A stretch of DNA of 64,000 nt, taken from positions 2,625,134 to 2,689,133 of the forward strand of contig NZ_SODU01000001.1 in the NCBI RefSeq assembly GCF_004366075.1. Reading direction: 5' to 3'. Positions 45,817 to 53,915 of this stretch are shown here, piece after piece. The translations under genes were made by a program, and so were the position numbers. The stretch's first letter is position 1, and each line of letters starts with the position of its first letter. The notes under the pieces are model-generated. The model ran no database searches and was not told the origin of the DNA. It saw nothing but the letters and a program-made list of their open reading frames with translations. The stretch is from Kribbella pratensis. Its GTDB lineage: Bacteria > Actinomycetota > Actinomycetes > Propionibacteriales > Kribbellaceae.

Positions 45817-46743
45817 TCAGTCACCAGCCAGACGGACCCGCGGGTCCAGGAAGCCGTACAAGAGGTCCACGAGCAGATTGATCAGCACGAAGATCGTTGC
45901 CACCAGCAAGATCGAGGCCTGGACGACGCCGTAGTCGCGGCGCCCGATCGAGTCGATCAGCAACCGCCCGACCCCCGGCCAGGCGAACACCGTCTCGACG
46001 ATCACCGTGCCGCCGAGCAACGCGCCGAACTGCAGGCCGACGACGGTCACGATCGGGATCAGCGCGTTCCGCATCGCGTGCACGAGGACGACGATCGCCT
46101 CGCTGAGACCCTTCGCGCGCGCGGTCTGCACGTAGCCCTCGTGCACGACCTCGAGCAGTCCACTGCGTGTCAGCCGCACCAGGATCGCCAGGAACGGCAA
46201 CGCCAGCGTGATCGTCGGCAGCACCAGATGCGCCCAGGACCCCGAGCCCGCACTCGGCAGCACCTTCAGCCCGCGGGCGAACACCAGGATCAGCACGATC
46301 CCCAGCCAGAACGACGGTGTCGACTGGCCCATCAGCGAGAACACCGAGATCGCCCGGTCCACCCAGCTGTGCGCCCGCAACGCCGCGATCACACCGAGCG
46401 GCAGACCGATCAGCAACGACAGCAGCAACGCGGTCGTCGCGAGCTGGATGGTGGCCGGAACCCGTTGCAGTACAAGGCTCATCGAGTCCGCGTTCAGCCG
46501 GAAGGACTCGCCGAAGTCCAGATGCACGACGTTCGCCAGGTACGTCGCGTACTGCTGGATCAGCGACTGGTCGAGCCCGAGTTGCGCCCGCAAGGCCGCC
46601 ACCTGCGCCTGGTCCGCATCGGGCCCGAGCATGATGTACGCCGGGTCGCCGGGCACGAGCCGCAGTACGACGAAGATGATCGTGACCGCGCCCCACAGCA
46701 CGAAGAGCGAGAAGAACAACCGCCGGACGACGTACGCCCCCAT
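45817..46743 (-). CDS. Oligopeptide/dipeptide ABC transporter permease (DppB/OppB type)
   Basis: 308 residues from the ATG at 46743, sharing one base with the IclR stop (TGATG). It starts MGAYVVRRLFFSLFVLWGAV, has the family external loop VPGDPAYIMLGPDA and LRAQLGLDQSLIQQYATYL, six helices and the EAA loop YVQTARAKGLSEAIVVLVHAM. GTVIVETVFAWPGVGRLL near the C-terminus is diagnostic. First transport gene after the regulator in the operon. Confidence 0.94.
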   Translation of the reverse strand: MGAYVVRRLFFSLFVLWGAVTIIFVVLRLVPGDPAYIMLGPDADQAQVAALRAQLGLDQSLIQQYATYLANVVHLDFGESFRLNADSMSLVLQRVPATIQLATTALLLSLLIGLPLGVIAALRAHSWVDRAISVFSLMGQSTPSFWLGIVLILVFARGLKVLPSAGSGSWAHLVLPTITLALPFLAILVRLTRSGLLEVVHEGYVQTARAKGLSEAIVVLVHAMRNALIPIVTVVGLQFGALLGGTVIVETVFAWPGVGRLLIDSIGRRDYGVVQASILLVATIFVLINLLVDLLYGFLDPRVRLAGD

Positions 46744-47459
46744 CAGACGCCGCTCCGCAGTACGGAGACCACGCGCCGGACCTCGTCGACAGAGCCGGGC
46801 TGGACGAGTTCGGCGCCCAGCGCGCCGGCGCATGAGCCGTCGGGTCCCCGCACCGGCACGGCGACCATCCGCGGGAGCGAGGCGACCGGCCGGGAGTTGT
46901 GCGCGAAGCCCGACACCCGGATGCGCTGCAGCGTGTCGAGGAGATCGGGCGTGCCCGTCACCTGGTCGGCGGGAAGCCCCGACAAGTAGGCCCGGCCGAG
47001 AGCGCTGCGATGCAGCGAAACGGCGTGGCCCGGCTGAACGCGGAGACTGCCGGACGACGCCGGGGTGCCGCTCGGCCCGCCCTGCGGCCGAGCGCCACGC
47101 ACTCCGCCGTGCGTGCCGGCGCCCGCGACTGCTGCTACCTGCAGCACCGTCCCGCCGGTCTTCGATAGCGGCTTCGCCAGCACGACCAGCCGACCGAGGC
47201 GGTCGCCGAGGTCGGTCAGCGTGTGCTCGGGACCCACGCGGCGCTGCGACGTCAGGCGGAGCGCGGCGAGGCCGTCGCGGGCCGTGTAGCGGTGGTCGTC
47301 GACGCGGTCGGCCAGGCCGTGGGCGCAGAACGTGGCGAGGATGCGGTGCACGGTGCTCTTGTGCAGGCCGACGGTGACGGCCAGCTCGGTCACTCCGTAC
47401 GCGCGGTCCTCGCGGTTGAGCTCGGCCAGGACGGTGAGGGCACGGCTCAGCGACTGCAT
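46743..47459 (-). CDS. IclR-family regulator heading the Dpp-type operon
   Basis: 238 residues; GGGAGG lies five bases upstream of the ATG. The winged helix (about 1-60, SLSRALTVLAELN, VTELAVTVGLHKSTVHRIL) is clear. The effector domain is recognisable at its ends (TLTDLGDRLGRLVVLAKPL, ALGRAYLSGLPADQVTG, PVRGPDGSCAGALGAEL), but its middle holds a Gly/Ser/Arg-rich low-complexity stretch of about 25 residues (around 113-140). It is translationally coupled to the transporter genes, so it probably autoregulates the operon through the GTGAACGTTAAC sites upstream. Confidence 0.88.
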   Translation of the reverse strand: MQSLSRALTVLAELNREDRAYGVTELAVTVGLHKSTVHRILATFCAHGLADRVDDHRYTARDGLAALRLTSQRRVGPEHTLTDLGDRLGRLVVLAKPLSKTGGTVLQVAAVAGAGTHGGVRGARPQGGPSGTPASSGSLRVQPGHAVSLHRSALGRAYLSGLPADQVTGTPDLLDTLQRIRVSGFAHNSRPVASLPRMVAVPVRGPDGSCAGALGAELVQPGSVDEVRRVVSVLRSGV

Positions 47460-47491
47460 TGGTGCCTCCCGGCGGAATCAGAGGGAAGCTA

Positions 47492-47613
47492 CCGTGAACG
47501 TTAACGGTAGCGTTAATGCACCGTAGAAGTGTGGGATTTACGTGTCAATAGACCACCGTTGCTGAGGATGAAACGGCCCGTTGACGGTCAATTCCCGTGA
47601 ACGTTAACTTCAC
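47492..47613. promoter_or_regulatory. Two CCGTGAACGTTAAC sites in the divergent IclR/DUF6772 control region
   Basis: The identical 14-mer occurs at 47492-47505 and 47595-47608. The first continues into the dyad TTAACG-GTAG-CGTTAA (47501-47516). The second is framed by GTGAA and TTCAC (47597-47613). The copies lie 33 bases upstream of the IclR start and 41 bases upstream of the DUF6772 start, one near each gene, as expected for a shared operator. The binder could be the IclR protein or the LacI protein encoded at 48927. Confidence 0.6.
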
Positions 47614-47648
47614 ACCACATCCACCTAACCCGCCCTGGGAGGCACTGC

Positions 47649-48593
47649 GTGACGACATCCGACGTGCGCGCCGCGCTACTGTCCGCCGATCCCCGGCTGT
47701 CCAAGTTCTCACCGTTGCCGCGGATCCTGGCCTTCGACGAGTTCGACAGCGGGACGCACGGCTGGACCGAGCTGCTCGGCAACTACAACGGCCGCGGCGA
47801 CCTCAGCACGGTCGACGACCACATGCGCGACTTCCGGCCGCCACAACTGTCGGCCTGCAACTTCTTCGACATCGGTACGCACGGAGCGCTCAGCGGCACG
47901 TACGCGCTCAAGCTCGCCACCCGCCCGTACAAGGGCCACACAGCGGTCGCGATCCGCCGGCTCACGATGAGCGGCCGCGGCCTCGTCCAGCTCGAGACGT
48001 ACTTCGCCTTCAAGTCCGAGGCGACCCTCGGGGGCGGCGCCGAGCTGGACAACTTCGGCGACGTCCAGTGGGACGGCAACACCCACCCGTCCGAGGCGCA
48101 GTTCGGTGCGTTCACCGTCGCCACCGACCTGTGCGGTGACGGCGGCCTGCGCTACCACACGGTCGCGCGCTACCAGAACACCGACCTGGACAACCACTTC
48201 ACCCGGCAGTGGATGGCACCGACCGTCCCCGAGCCCACGCCGCGCGAGCACTTCGAGGGCAAGGTGAAGCTGGAGTACGCCGCCGACTTCACCGCGCCGA
48301 ACCCGGAGGACTGGCATGCGTTCGGCGAGCCGCAGGAGCTCTGCTACAACGAGGTCCCGACGAAGGTGAACTGGCACTACCTGCGCTGGCTGATCGACAC
48401 CGACAAGCGGCGCAATGTGGAGCTGCAGGTCAACGACCGGGTGATGGACATGCGCGACGTCCCGGTTCCGCCGTACGAGGAACGCTACGAGACGCTCGAG
48501 AACCTGCTGAACTTCTACTTCTCGGTCCGCACGCACAGCTCGGTGCGCAACTTCCTCTTCCTCGACTCCGTCCTCATCTCGGTTGATTGGTAG
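47649..48593 (+). CDS. DUF6772 family protein, function unknown
   Basis: 314 residues from a GTG at 47649 with GGGAGG six bases upstream. No signal peptide or membrane helix. The sequence is rich in beta strands and aromatic residues (ILAFDEFDSGTHGWTELLGNY, LMSGRGLVQLETYFAF split, RTHSSVRNFLFLDSVLISVDW), the look of a jelly-roll or concanavalin-like fold, and suggests carbohydrate binding or cleavage; this is inference. I associate the family with DUF6772. It starts a three-gene run with a 105-residue protein and a LacI regulator, divergent from the IclR-Dpp operon, so it may process the transported compound. Confidence 0.7.
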   Translation: MTTSDVRAALLSADPRLSKFSPLPRILAFDEFDSGTHGWTELLGNYNGRGDLSTVDDHMRDFRPPQLSACNFFDIGTHGALSGTYALKLATRPYKGHTAVAIRRLTMSGRGLVQLETYFAFKSEATLGGGAELDNFGDVQWDGNTHPSEAQFGAFTVATDLCGDGGLRYHTVARYQNTDLDNHFTRQWMAPTVPEPTPREHFEGKVKLEYAADFTAPNPEDWHAFGEPQELCYNEVPTKVNWHYLRWLIDTDKRRNVELQVNDRVMDMRDVPVPPYEERYETLENLLNFYFSVRTHSSVRNFLFLDSVLISVDW

Positions 48594-48597
48594 GCCC

Positions 48598-48915
48598 ATG
48601 CGACAGTCCATGACGGCGGTGCTGGAACGCGACACGACGTTCGACACCCGCTTCGCGACCGAGCCCTACGAGGTCGCCTGGGCCGGTGAGGCGCGCTGGT
48701 TCGTGCAGCACGTCGGCGGCGACGGTACGGCGACGTACGTCACCCAGGTCTCCCCCGACGGGCTCACCTGGTGCGACCTGGACGACCTGGGACATGTGGT
48801 CGAGCCCGGCGCACTGGTGAGCTGGCCGGCCACCGGGTTCGGTCACTGGCTGCGGCTTCGCGCTAAGGTCGAAGGCTCGGTGCAGGTACGGATCCACCTG
48901 GCCGTGAAGGCGTAA
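48598..48915 (+). CDS. Small protein of unknown function, 105 residues
   Basis: Begins four bases after the DUF6772 stop, with GGTAGG just upstream of the ATG at 48598; a second ATG four codons later is possible. No signal or membrane helix. About eight predicted beta strands (EVAWAGEARWFVQHV, TYVTQVSPDGLTWCDL, HWLRLRAKVEGSVQVRIHLAV) indicate a small beta-sandwich. No family is recognised. Close spacing makes it a partner of the DUF6772 protein in one transcript. Confidence 0.65.
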   Translation: MRQSMTAVLERDTTFDTRFATEPYEVAWAGEARWFVQHVGGDGTATYVTQVSPDGLTWCDLDDLGHVVEPGALVSWPATGFGHWLRLRAKVEGSVQVRIHLAVKA

Positions 48916-48926
48916 GAGAGGTTCGG

Positions 48927-49976
48927 ATGACGGAGGGCCCACGGCCGCGGCCGACGTTGCGGGACATCGCGACGGCGCTCGGCCTGTCGGTGAACACCGT
49001 GTCGCGCGCGCTCGGCGACAAGGACAGCGTCAGCGCGAGCACGCGAGCCGCCGTCCAGGCCGAGGCCGCGCGGATCGGGTACGTCCCGAACACGCTGGCG
49101 CGGTCACTGGTGCTCGGCTCCGCGATGACACTGGGCCTCGTCATCACGAACCCCTCGAACCCGTTCTACGCGCAGCTGATCAGCAGCATCGAGCTCCGGG
49201 TCCGCGCCCAGGGGTACTCGTTGCTGCTGCTCGTCACCGACGAGAGCGTGGAGAACGAGCAGCGCGCCACCGAGGCGTTGCTGCGCTCCGCGGTCGACGG
49301 CGCCGTGGTCGTACCGGTGCAAGCCGAGTGGGACCACTGGCGCCGCGTCCGGGACAGCGGGATCCCACTGGTGTTCGTCAACCGTGACGTGCCCGAGCTC
49401 GACTGCGACATGGTCGGAGTCGACTACGAACGCGGGTCGTACGAGGCCACCAGCCACCTGATCGCGGGCGGTGCGCGCCGCCTGCTCCTGTTGGAAGAAG
49501 ACCTGCCGATCACCACCACGGCCGACCGGATCACAGGATTCCGCCGAGCCATGGCCGACGGCGGGCTCGAGGTCTCCGACGACCTGATCCGCACGGTCCC
49601 GACGCGACGGTACGACTCGTTGGCGCTGCCCTGGCAGCCGGAGGAGGCGTACCGTTTCGCGCAGTCGCTCGCCCTGCCGGACGCGATCGTCACCGGCAAC
49701 GACTACTTCGCGCTCGGCCTGCTCCGGATCCTCGCCGAACGCGGCCTGCAGGTCCCGCGCGACCTGGCGATCACCGGGTACGGCGACCACCCCTACGCGG
49801 CGTACCTGCAGACGCCTCTCACCAGTGTCCGGCTGCCGGCCGCCGAGGTCGGTACGACGGCAGTTGACCTGCTCCTGCAACGGCTGAAGCGGGATGCGAA
49901 CGAGCGCCCGCGCAAGACGCTGATCCGTCCGGAGCTGGTGGTTCGCGCGTCTACTCGGACTCCAGCCAGGCTCTGA
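48927..49976 (+). CDS. LacI-family transcriptional regulator
   Basis: 349 residues; AGAGG five bases upstream of the ATG. Helix-turn-helix PTLRDIATALGLSVNTVSRAL, a hinge, then the sensor domain (LGLVITNPSNPFYAQLISSIE, DGAVVVPVQAEWDHW, PLVFVNRDVPEL, DAIVTGNDYFALGLLRIL). It is co-directional with the two upstream genes (11-base gap) and likely regulates this unit and perhaps the divergent Dpp-type operon. Its last 26 bases overlap the convergent CoA-transferase gene. Confidence 0.93.
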   Translation: MTEGPRPRPTLRDIATALGLSVNTVSRALGDKDSVSASTRAAVQAEAARIGYVPNTLARSLVLGSAMTLGLVITNPSNPFYAQLISSIELRVRAQGYSLLLLVTDESVENEQRATEALLRSAVDGAVVVPVQAEWDHWRRVRDSGIPLVFVNRDVPELDCDMVGVDYERGSYEATSHLIAGGARRLLLLEEDLPITTTADRITGFRRAMADGGLEVSDDLIRTVPTRRYDSLALPWQPEEAYRFAQSLALPDAIVTGNDYFALGLLRILAERGLQVPRDLAITGYGDHPYAAYLQTPLTSVRLPAAEVGTTAVDLLLQRLKRDANERPRKTLIRPELVVRASTRTPARL

Positions 49977-51099
49977 CCGACTCGTTGTGCTCGCCGAGCC
50001 GCGGCGGCGGGAGGTGGGTCTCGCGCGCACCGGCGTACTGGTTGTCGTCGAAGCGCAACGGCGGGCCGGGGAGCTGGATGGCACCAAGCGTCGGGTGCTG
50101 GACGTCGATCAGCAGCCCTTGTGAGCGGGTCTGCTCCCAGTCGTACACCTGCTGGAAGTCGCGGACCTTGCCGGCCGGGATCCCCTTGTCCGCAAGGCGT
50201 TGCAGCCACACGTCGGCGTGATCGGTGGCGAACGCTCCCTCGATCGCGGCCGTCAGTTCGTCGCGGTGTGCGACCCGCTGGGAATTCGTGGCGAAGCGCT
50301 CGTCGGCCGGGTCGAGTGCCACGATCGGCGCGAACAACCGCCAGAGGCCTTCGCTGCCGATCGCGACCTGCACGATGTCGTCCTGGGTCCGATAGAGCCC
50401 GTACGGCGCGATTTGCGCGTGATGATTGCCGACGCGTTCGGGCAGCTCGTGGGCGACCGTCCACTTCGTGCCGTGGAACGCGTGCACGCCGACGACCGAG
50501 GCGAGCAGGCTGGTCCGGACGACCCGGCCCTTGCCGGTGATCGATCGCTCGTGGAGTGCGGCCAGGGCGCCGTACGCGCCGTACATCCCGGCCAGCAGGT
50601 CGGCGATCGGGGGGCCGACCTTCGTCGGCTCGGTCTCGCCGGTGATGCTCATCAGGCCGCCCTCGCCCTGGGCGATCTGGTCGTACCCGGCGCGGCCGCC
50701 CTCCGGGCCGTCGTGCCCGAACCCGGTGATCGACAGGATCACCAGGCCGGGGTTGAGCTCGTGCAGCCGGTCAACCGGGAACCCGAGCCGGTCCAGCACA
50801 CCCGGCCGGAAGTTCTCGATCAGGACGTCGGCCCTGCGGACCAGCTTGGTCAGGAACTCCTTGCCCTCGTCCGACTTCAGGTCGGCGGTCACCGATTCCT
50901 TGTTGCGGTTCGCCGACAGGTAGTACGTCGACTCGCCGTCCACGAACGGCGGCCCCCAGCCGCGGCTGTCGTCGCCGCCGTTCGGTGTCTCGACCTTGAT
51001 CACCCGCGCCCCGAGATCCCCCAGCATCATCGCCGCATGCGGCCCGGCCAGCGCACGGGTCAGATCCACCACGACGACGTCCGAGAGAAGGTTCTGCAC
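49951..51099 (-). CDS. CoA transferase family III (CaiB/BaiF)
   Basis: 382 residues from a GTG at 51099, which fits the family N-terminus (LLSDVVVVDLTRALAGPHAA) although no Shine-Dalgarno is visible. Family blocks are MMLGDLGARVIKVETPNGGDD, NRNKESVTADLKS, LIENFRPGVLDRLG, GYDQIAQGEGG with the catalytic Asp, and the C-terminal GIPAGKVRDFQQVYDW. Reaction type: transfer of CoA between carboxylic acids, activating a substrate for catabolism. It is the last gene of the SDR-dehydrogenase-TetR run, which suggests degradation of a hydroxy- or keto-acid. Confidence 0.92.
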   Translation of the reverse strand: MQNLLSDVVVVDLTRALAGPHAAMMLGDLGARVIKVETPNGGDDSRGWGPPFVDGESTYYLSANRNKESVTADLKSDEGKEFLTKLVRRADVLIENFRPGVLDRLGFPVDRLHELNPGLVILSITGFGHDGPEGGRAGYDQIAQGEGGLMSITGETEPTKVGPPIADLLAGMYGAYGALAALHERSITGKGRVVRTSLLASVVGVHAFHGTKWTVAHELPERVGNHHAQIAPYGLYRTQDDIVQVAIGSEGLWRLFAPIVALDPADERFATNSQRVAHRDELTAAIEGAFATDHADVWLQRLADKGIPAGKVRDFQQVYDWEQTRSQGLLIDVQHPTLGAIQLPGPPLRFDDNQYAGARETHLPPPRLGEHNESVRAWLESE

Positions 51100-51146
51100 G
51101 AGGTCGAGGGTAGGCGAGACAGCGGCGGCCGGCAGTGACGCCGTTC

Positions 51147-51746
51147 TCACCCGGGCGGCTCGACGACGCTGCGAACGGCGGCCAGCAACGCTGAGCGGTG
51201 CTCGCTCAGGCGCCGGGCGGACGAGGCTTCGTCCTCGACCGCGGCACGCAGCCCCGCCGGCGCACTCAACCAGCTCTCGGTCATCCGCAGCACGATCGCG
51301 AACAGGTCCGCGGCCGGGATGTCGGCGCGCAGCCTGCCGTCGCGCTGCGCCGCGGCGACCACGTCGAGACGTTCGCGATAACTGGCCAGCTCCGCGTCGG
51401 TCGGTTCGGCGCGTTCGAACGCGCGCCAAATGGCGATCCGCCTGGCTTCCGGATTGGCCAGCACGTAGTCGAACCGGCTCGCGGCGAACTGCGTGAGGTC
51501 GCCGTCCTCGAGCGGTACGGCCTTGACGACCGCCTGCGCCTGGTCGTCCACGACCGCGTCGAACAAGGCGTCCTTGTCGCCGAAGTACACGTAGATCAGG
51601 CGCTTGTTGACACCCGCGCGGTCGGCGATCCGGTCGATCCGGGCACCCGCGAGCCCGTACTCCGCGAACTCCTCCGTCGCGGCGCGCAACAGCAACGCCT
51701 TCGTGGCCGCTGCATCGCGTGGGCGCCGGGTGCTGCGGTCGGACAT
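51147..51746 (-). CDS. TetR-family transcriptional regulator
   Basis: 199 residues from the ATG at 51746, with GAGAGGGTG six bases upstream. The N-terminal helix-turn-helix (about 10-60, ALLLRAATEEFAEYGLAGARI, ADRAGVNKRLIYVYFGDKDAL) and a C-terminal all-helical ligand domain with FDYVLANPEARRIAIWRAFE, the pattern of TetR proteins with a C-terminal domain like TetR_C of the RutR/YcdC group. It lies inside the operon between the dehydrogenase and CoA-transferase genes. The 11-bp inverted repeats around the operon promoter are its likely operators. Confidence 0.9.
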   Translation of the reverse strand: MSDRSTRRPRDAAATKALLLRAATEEFAEYGLAGARIDRIADRAGVNKRLIYVYFGDKDALFDAVVDDQAQAVVKAVPLEDGDLTQFAASRFDYVLANPEARRIAIWRAFERAEPTDAELASYRERLDVVAAAQRDGRLRADIPAADLFAIVLRMTESWLSAPAGLRAAVEDEASSARRLSEHRSALLAAVRSVVEPPG

Positions 51747-51768
51747 GTAGCTCACCCTCTCATCCAGG

Positions 51769-52608
51769 TCAGGCACCGACGACGGCGGTCAACTCGTCCA
51801 GCCGCCGGGCGCCGTCGATCGCGCGTTCGACGACGGTGCGCGCCTGGTTACCGAGGGCGTCGACGGCACCGCTGAACAGCTGCATGTCAAGGAGTTCGAG
51901 CGGTTGCAGGTGGTGCACGTTCTCCGAGGTGATCGAGGGACCGATGGCTTGCAGGGCGAAGCTGGTCGCCGATCCGGAGCGCAGTACGTCGAGCAGCGGC
52001 CGGGTCGGCAACTCGAGGGACCGCGCCAGATCGAGCACCTCGATGACGTTTTGGTGGTTCATCATCATCAGGGCGTTGTTGAACAGCTTGCCGTACTGCC
52101 CCGAGCGGGCCGGGCCGACGTGGATGACCTCCTTGGAGAAGGTCCGGAAGACCGGAGTCAGGCGCTCGACGACCTGCGTCCGGCCGCCGACGATCGTGGT
52201 GAGCTGCCGCGCCAAGGCGACGGCGCGGCCGCCACTGACCGGGGCATCCAGCACCTCGACGCCGTACGGTTCGGCGAGCCGGGCGAGCTCGCGCGCTGCT
52301 TGCGGCAGACCGGTGCCGTGATTGACCAGGACAGCGCCGCGACGCATGTTCTCCAGCAGGCGACCCTCGACCGCGACCTGGAGGTTGTCGGAGTCCTCGC
52401 GGAGGCACAGCCCGACGATGTCGCTGACCGCCGCCAGCTCGGAAACGCTCGAGTGGGTTGTGAAAGCGTGGCCTTCCAAGGCCATCAGCGACTCGGGGCG
52501 CCGCGCCCAGACGTGCAGCGGATAGCCGCCGTCGGCGATCGCCTGCGCGATCGGGGCGCCCTGGTCGCCGAATCCGATGAAGCCGACCGTGGGCTTGTTG
52601 TCAGACAT
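51769..52608 (-). CDS. 3-hydroxyisobutyrate dehydrogenase-family oxidoreductase
   Basis: 279 residues. The Rossmann motif VGFIGFGDQGAPIA (about 8-21), HWARRP-like HVWARRPES that suggests NADP preference, substrate-binding DAPVSGGRAVA (121-131) and catalytic Lys174 (GQYGKLFNN) are in place. The C-terminal helical domain follows. Family members oxidise beta-hydroxyacids such as 3-hydroxyisobutyrate, tartronate semialdehyde or gamma-hydroxybutyrate. It starts 11 bases after the SDR stop. Confidence 0.9.
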   Translation of the reverse strand: MSDNKPTVGFIGFGDQGAPIAQAIADGGYPLHVWARRPESLMALEGHAFTTHSSVSELAAVSDIVGLCLREDSDNLQVAVEGRLLENMRRGAVLVNHGTGLPQAARELARLAEPYGVEVLDAPVSGGRAVALARQLTTIVGGRTQVVERLTPVFRTFSKEVIHVGPARSGQYGKLFNNALMMMNHQNVIEVLDLARSLELPTRPLLDVLRSGSATSFALQAIGPSITSENVHHLQPLELLDMQLFSGAVDALGNQARTVVERAIDGARRLDELTAVVGA

Positions 52609-52619
52609 TGCAGATCCCC

Positions 52620-53327
52620 CTACCACGCCAGCTTGCCGGCAGCGTCGAAGAACTCGCCGCTCGGTCCGTCCGGAGCGACCTGCGCCAGCCTGACGATGAC
52701 CTCGGCGCCTTGCTCGACGGTCTGAGTCCCGGCGTGGTGGTTCAGGTCGGTGGCCGTGAAGCCTGGGTCGGCGGCGTTGATCCGGACGCCTGGGAACGCC
52801 TTCGCGTACTGCACCGTGACCATGTTGACAGCGGCCTTCGAGGCCGGGTACTCGACACCCGGGTAGAAGTGCGACGGCGACTGCTGGTCCACGAGGTCGC
52901 GCACCAGGGAGAGGCCACTGCTGACGTTGACGACAACGGGAGCCGCGGAGCGCTGCAGCAGCGGCAGAAAGGCGTGCAGCGTCCGGACCTGACCGAACAC
53001 GTTGGTCTCGAACACGGTGCGCATGCTGTCGGCTGTTACGTCGCCGACGGCGAGGAAACCGCCGTCGTCCGCGCGCGGCTCGATGCCGGCGTTGTTGACC
53101 AGCACGTCGAGACCTCCGTCGGCCTCGACGGACTTGGCCGCGGCCTCGACGGACGCGTCGTCGGTCACGTCGATCTGGACGAACCGGGCCCCGAGGGCTT
53201 CGGCGGCGGTGCGGCCGCGCTCGGCGTCGCGGGCGCCGACGTACACGGTGTGTCCGGCGGCGATCAACCGGCGGGCCGTCTCGAAGCCGATGCCCTTGTT
53301 CGCGCCGGTGATCAGGATGGTGGACAT
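52620..53327 (-). CDS. Short-chain dehydrogenase/reductase heading the TetR/CoA-transferase operon
   Basis: 235 residues; GGAG six bases upstream of the ATG. The cofactor motif is TGANKGIGFETARRL (7-21), then NNAGIEPRA, catalytic Ser in NVSSGLSL and the Tyr-Lys pair in VEYPASKAAVNM. GARDAER after the second strand suggests NADPH. It resembles the SDR at 24.2-24.9 kb (same TGANKGIG and SKAAVNMVTV blocks), so the two are paralogues of one reductase group. The promoter upstream is flanked by an 11-bp inverted repeat. Confidence 0.92.
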   Translation of the reverse strand: MSTILITGANKGIGFETARRLIAAGHTVYVGARDAERGRTAAEALGARFVQIDVTDDASVEAAAKSVEADGGLDVLVNNAGIEPRADDGGFLAVGDVTADSMRTVFETNVFGQVRTLHAFLPLLQRSAAPVVVNVSSGLSLVRDLVDQQSPSHFYPGVEYPASKAAVNMVTVQYAKAFPGVRINAADPGFTATDLNHHAGTQTVEQGAEVIVRLAQVAPDGPSGEFFDAAGKLAW

Positions 53328-53347
53328 GATCTACTCCGTTCGATGAA

Positions 53348-53407
53348 GTAACTAACTGGATATATACAGCATGCACCGCGCACGGAAGTAAGTCAACAGT
53401 TAGTTAC
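53348..53407 (-). promoter_or_regulatory. Promoter flanked by perfect 11-bp inverted repeats (candidate TetR operators)
   Basis: GTAACTAACTG at 53348-53358 and its exact complement CAGTTAGTTAC at 53397-53407, separated by 38 bases. On the minus strand TTGACT (53391-53396) directly next to the upstream arm and CATGCT (53368-53373) at 17-base spacing form a promoter for the SDR operon. The downstream arm lies just past the expected transcription start. Binding of a regulator to both arms would enclose the promoter. Confidence 0.65.
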
Positions 53408-53500
53408 ATGTGCGCCGGCGCTCTCGATCGAACCACTCACGGTTTCCGGACGTGTCCCGACCAGGGGGACGACCGAGCACCCCATGGACCAGGAGGAATC

Positions 53501-53914
53501 ATGTCCGTACGCACGACCATCGCGGCCACGGCCGCCGTTCTCGCGGCAGCTGCCTTCGGGATGCCGGCCGCGAGCGCCGCACCGGCCATCCCGCTGAACG
53601 GCGGGCAGGAGGCCGCGGCCGCCGACCCGGACGGCCACGGGTTCTTCACCTACACCATCGAGGGCACCACGTTCTGCTGGACCCTGAGCTGGCACGACAT
53701 CGAGCCCGCCACGGCCGCACACGTCCACCTCGCCCCGCGCAACGTCGCCGGACCGGTCGTCATCCCGCTGTCCGTGGCCGCGAACCCCGGATCGGGTTGC
53801 ACCCCGATCAGTGCCGACCTCGCCGCCGGCATCACCGCCGACCCGAAGGCGTACTACGTCAACATCCACACCGCGACGTTCCCGGCAGGCGCCATCCGCG
53901 GCCAGCTGAAGTAG
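53501..53914 (+). CDS. Secreted CHRD-domain protein
   Basis: 137 residues from the ATG at 53501, with AGGAGG four bases upstream. A Sec signal (1-28) ends at ASA. The mature part is one CHRD domain: IPLNGGQEAAAADPDGHG, FFTYTIEGTTFCWTLSW, AHVHLAPRNVAGPVV and the ending YYVNIHTATFPAGAIRGQL. CHRD domains, first described in chordin, bind partners in eukaryotes; in bacteria the function is unknown. Two cysteines could form a disulphide. Convergent with the alpha/beta hydrolase; stops are one base apart. Confidence 0.88.
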   Translation: MSVRTTIAATAAVLAAAAFGMPAASAAPAIPLNGGQEAAAADPDGHGFFTYTIEGTTFCWTLSWHDIEPATAAHVHLAPRNVAGPVVIPLSVAANPGSGCTPISADLAAGITADPKAYYVNIHTATFPAGAIRGQLK

Positions 53915-53915
53915 C

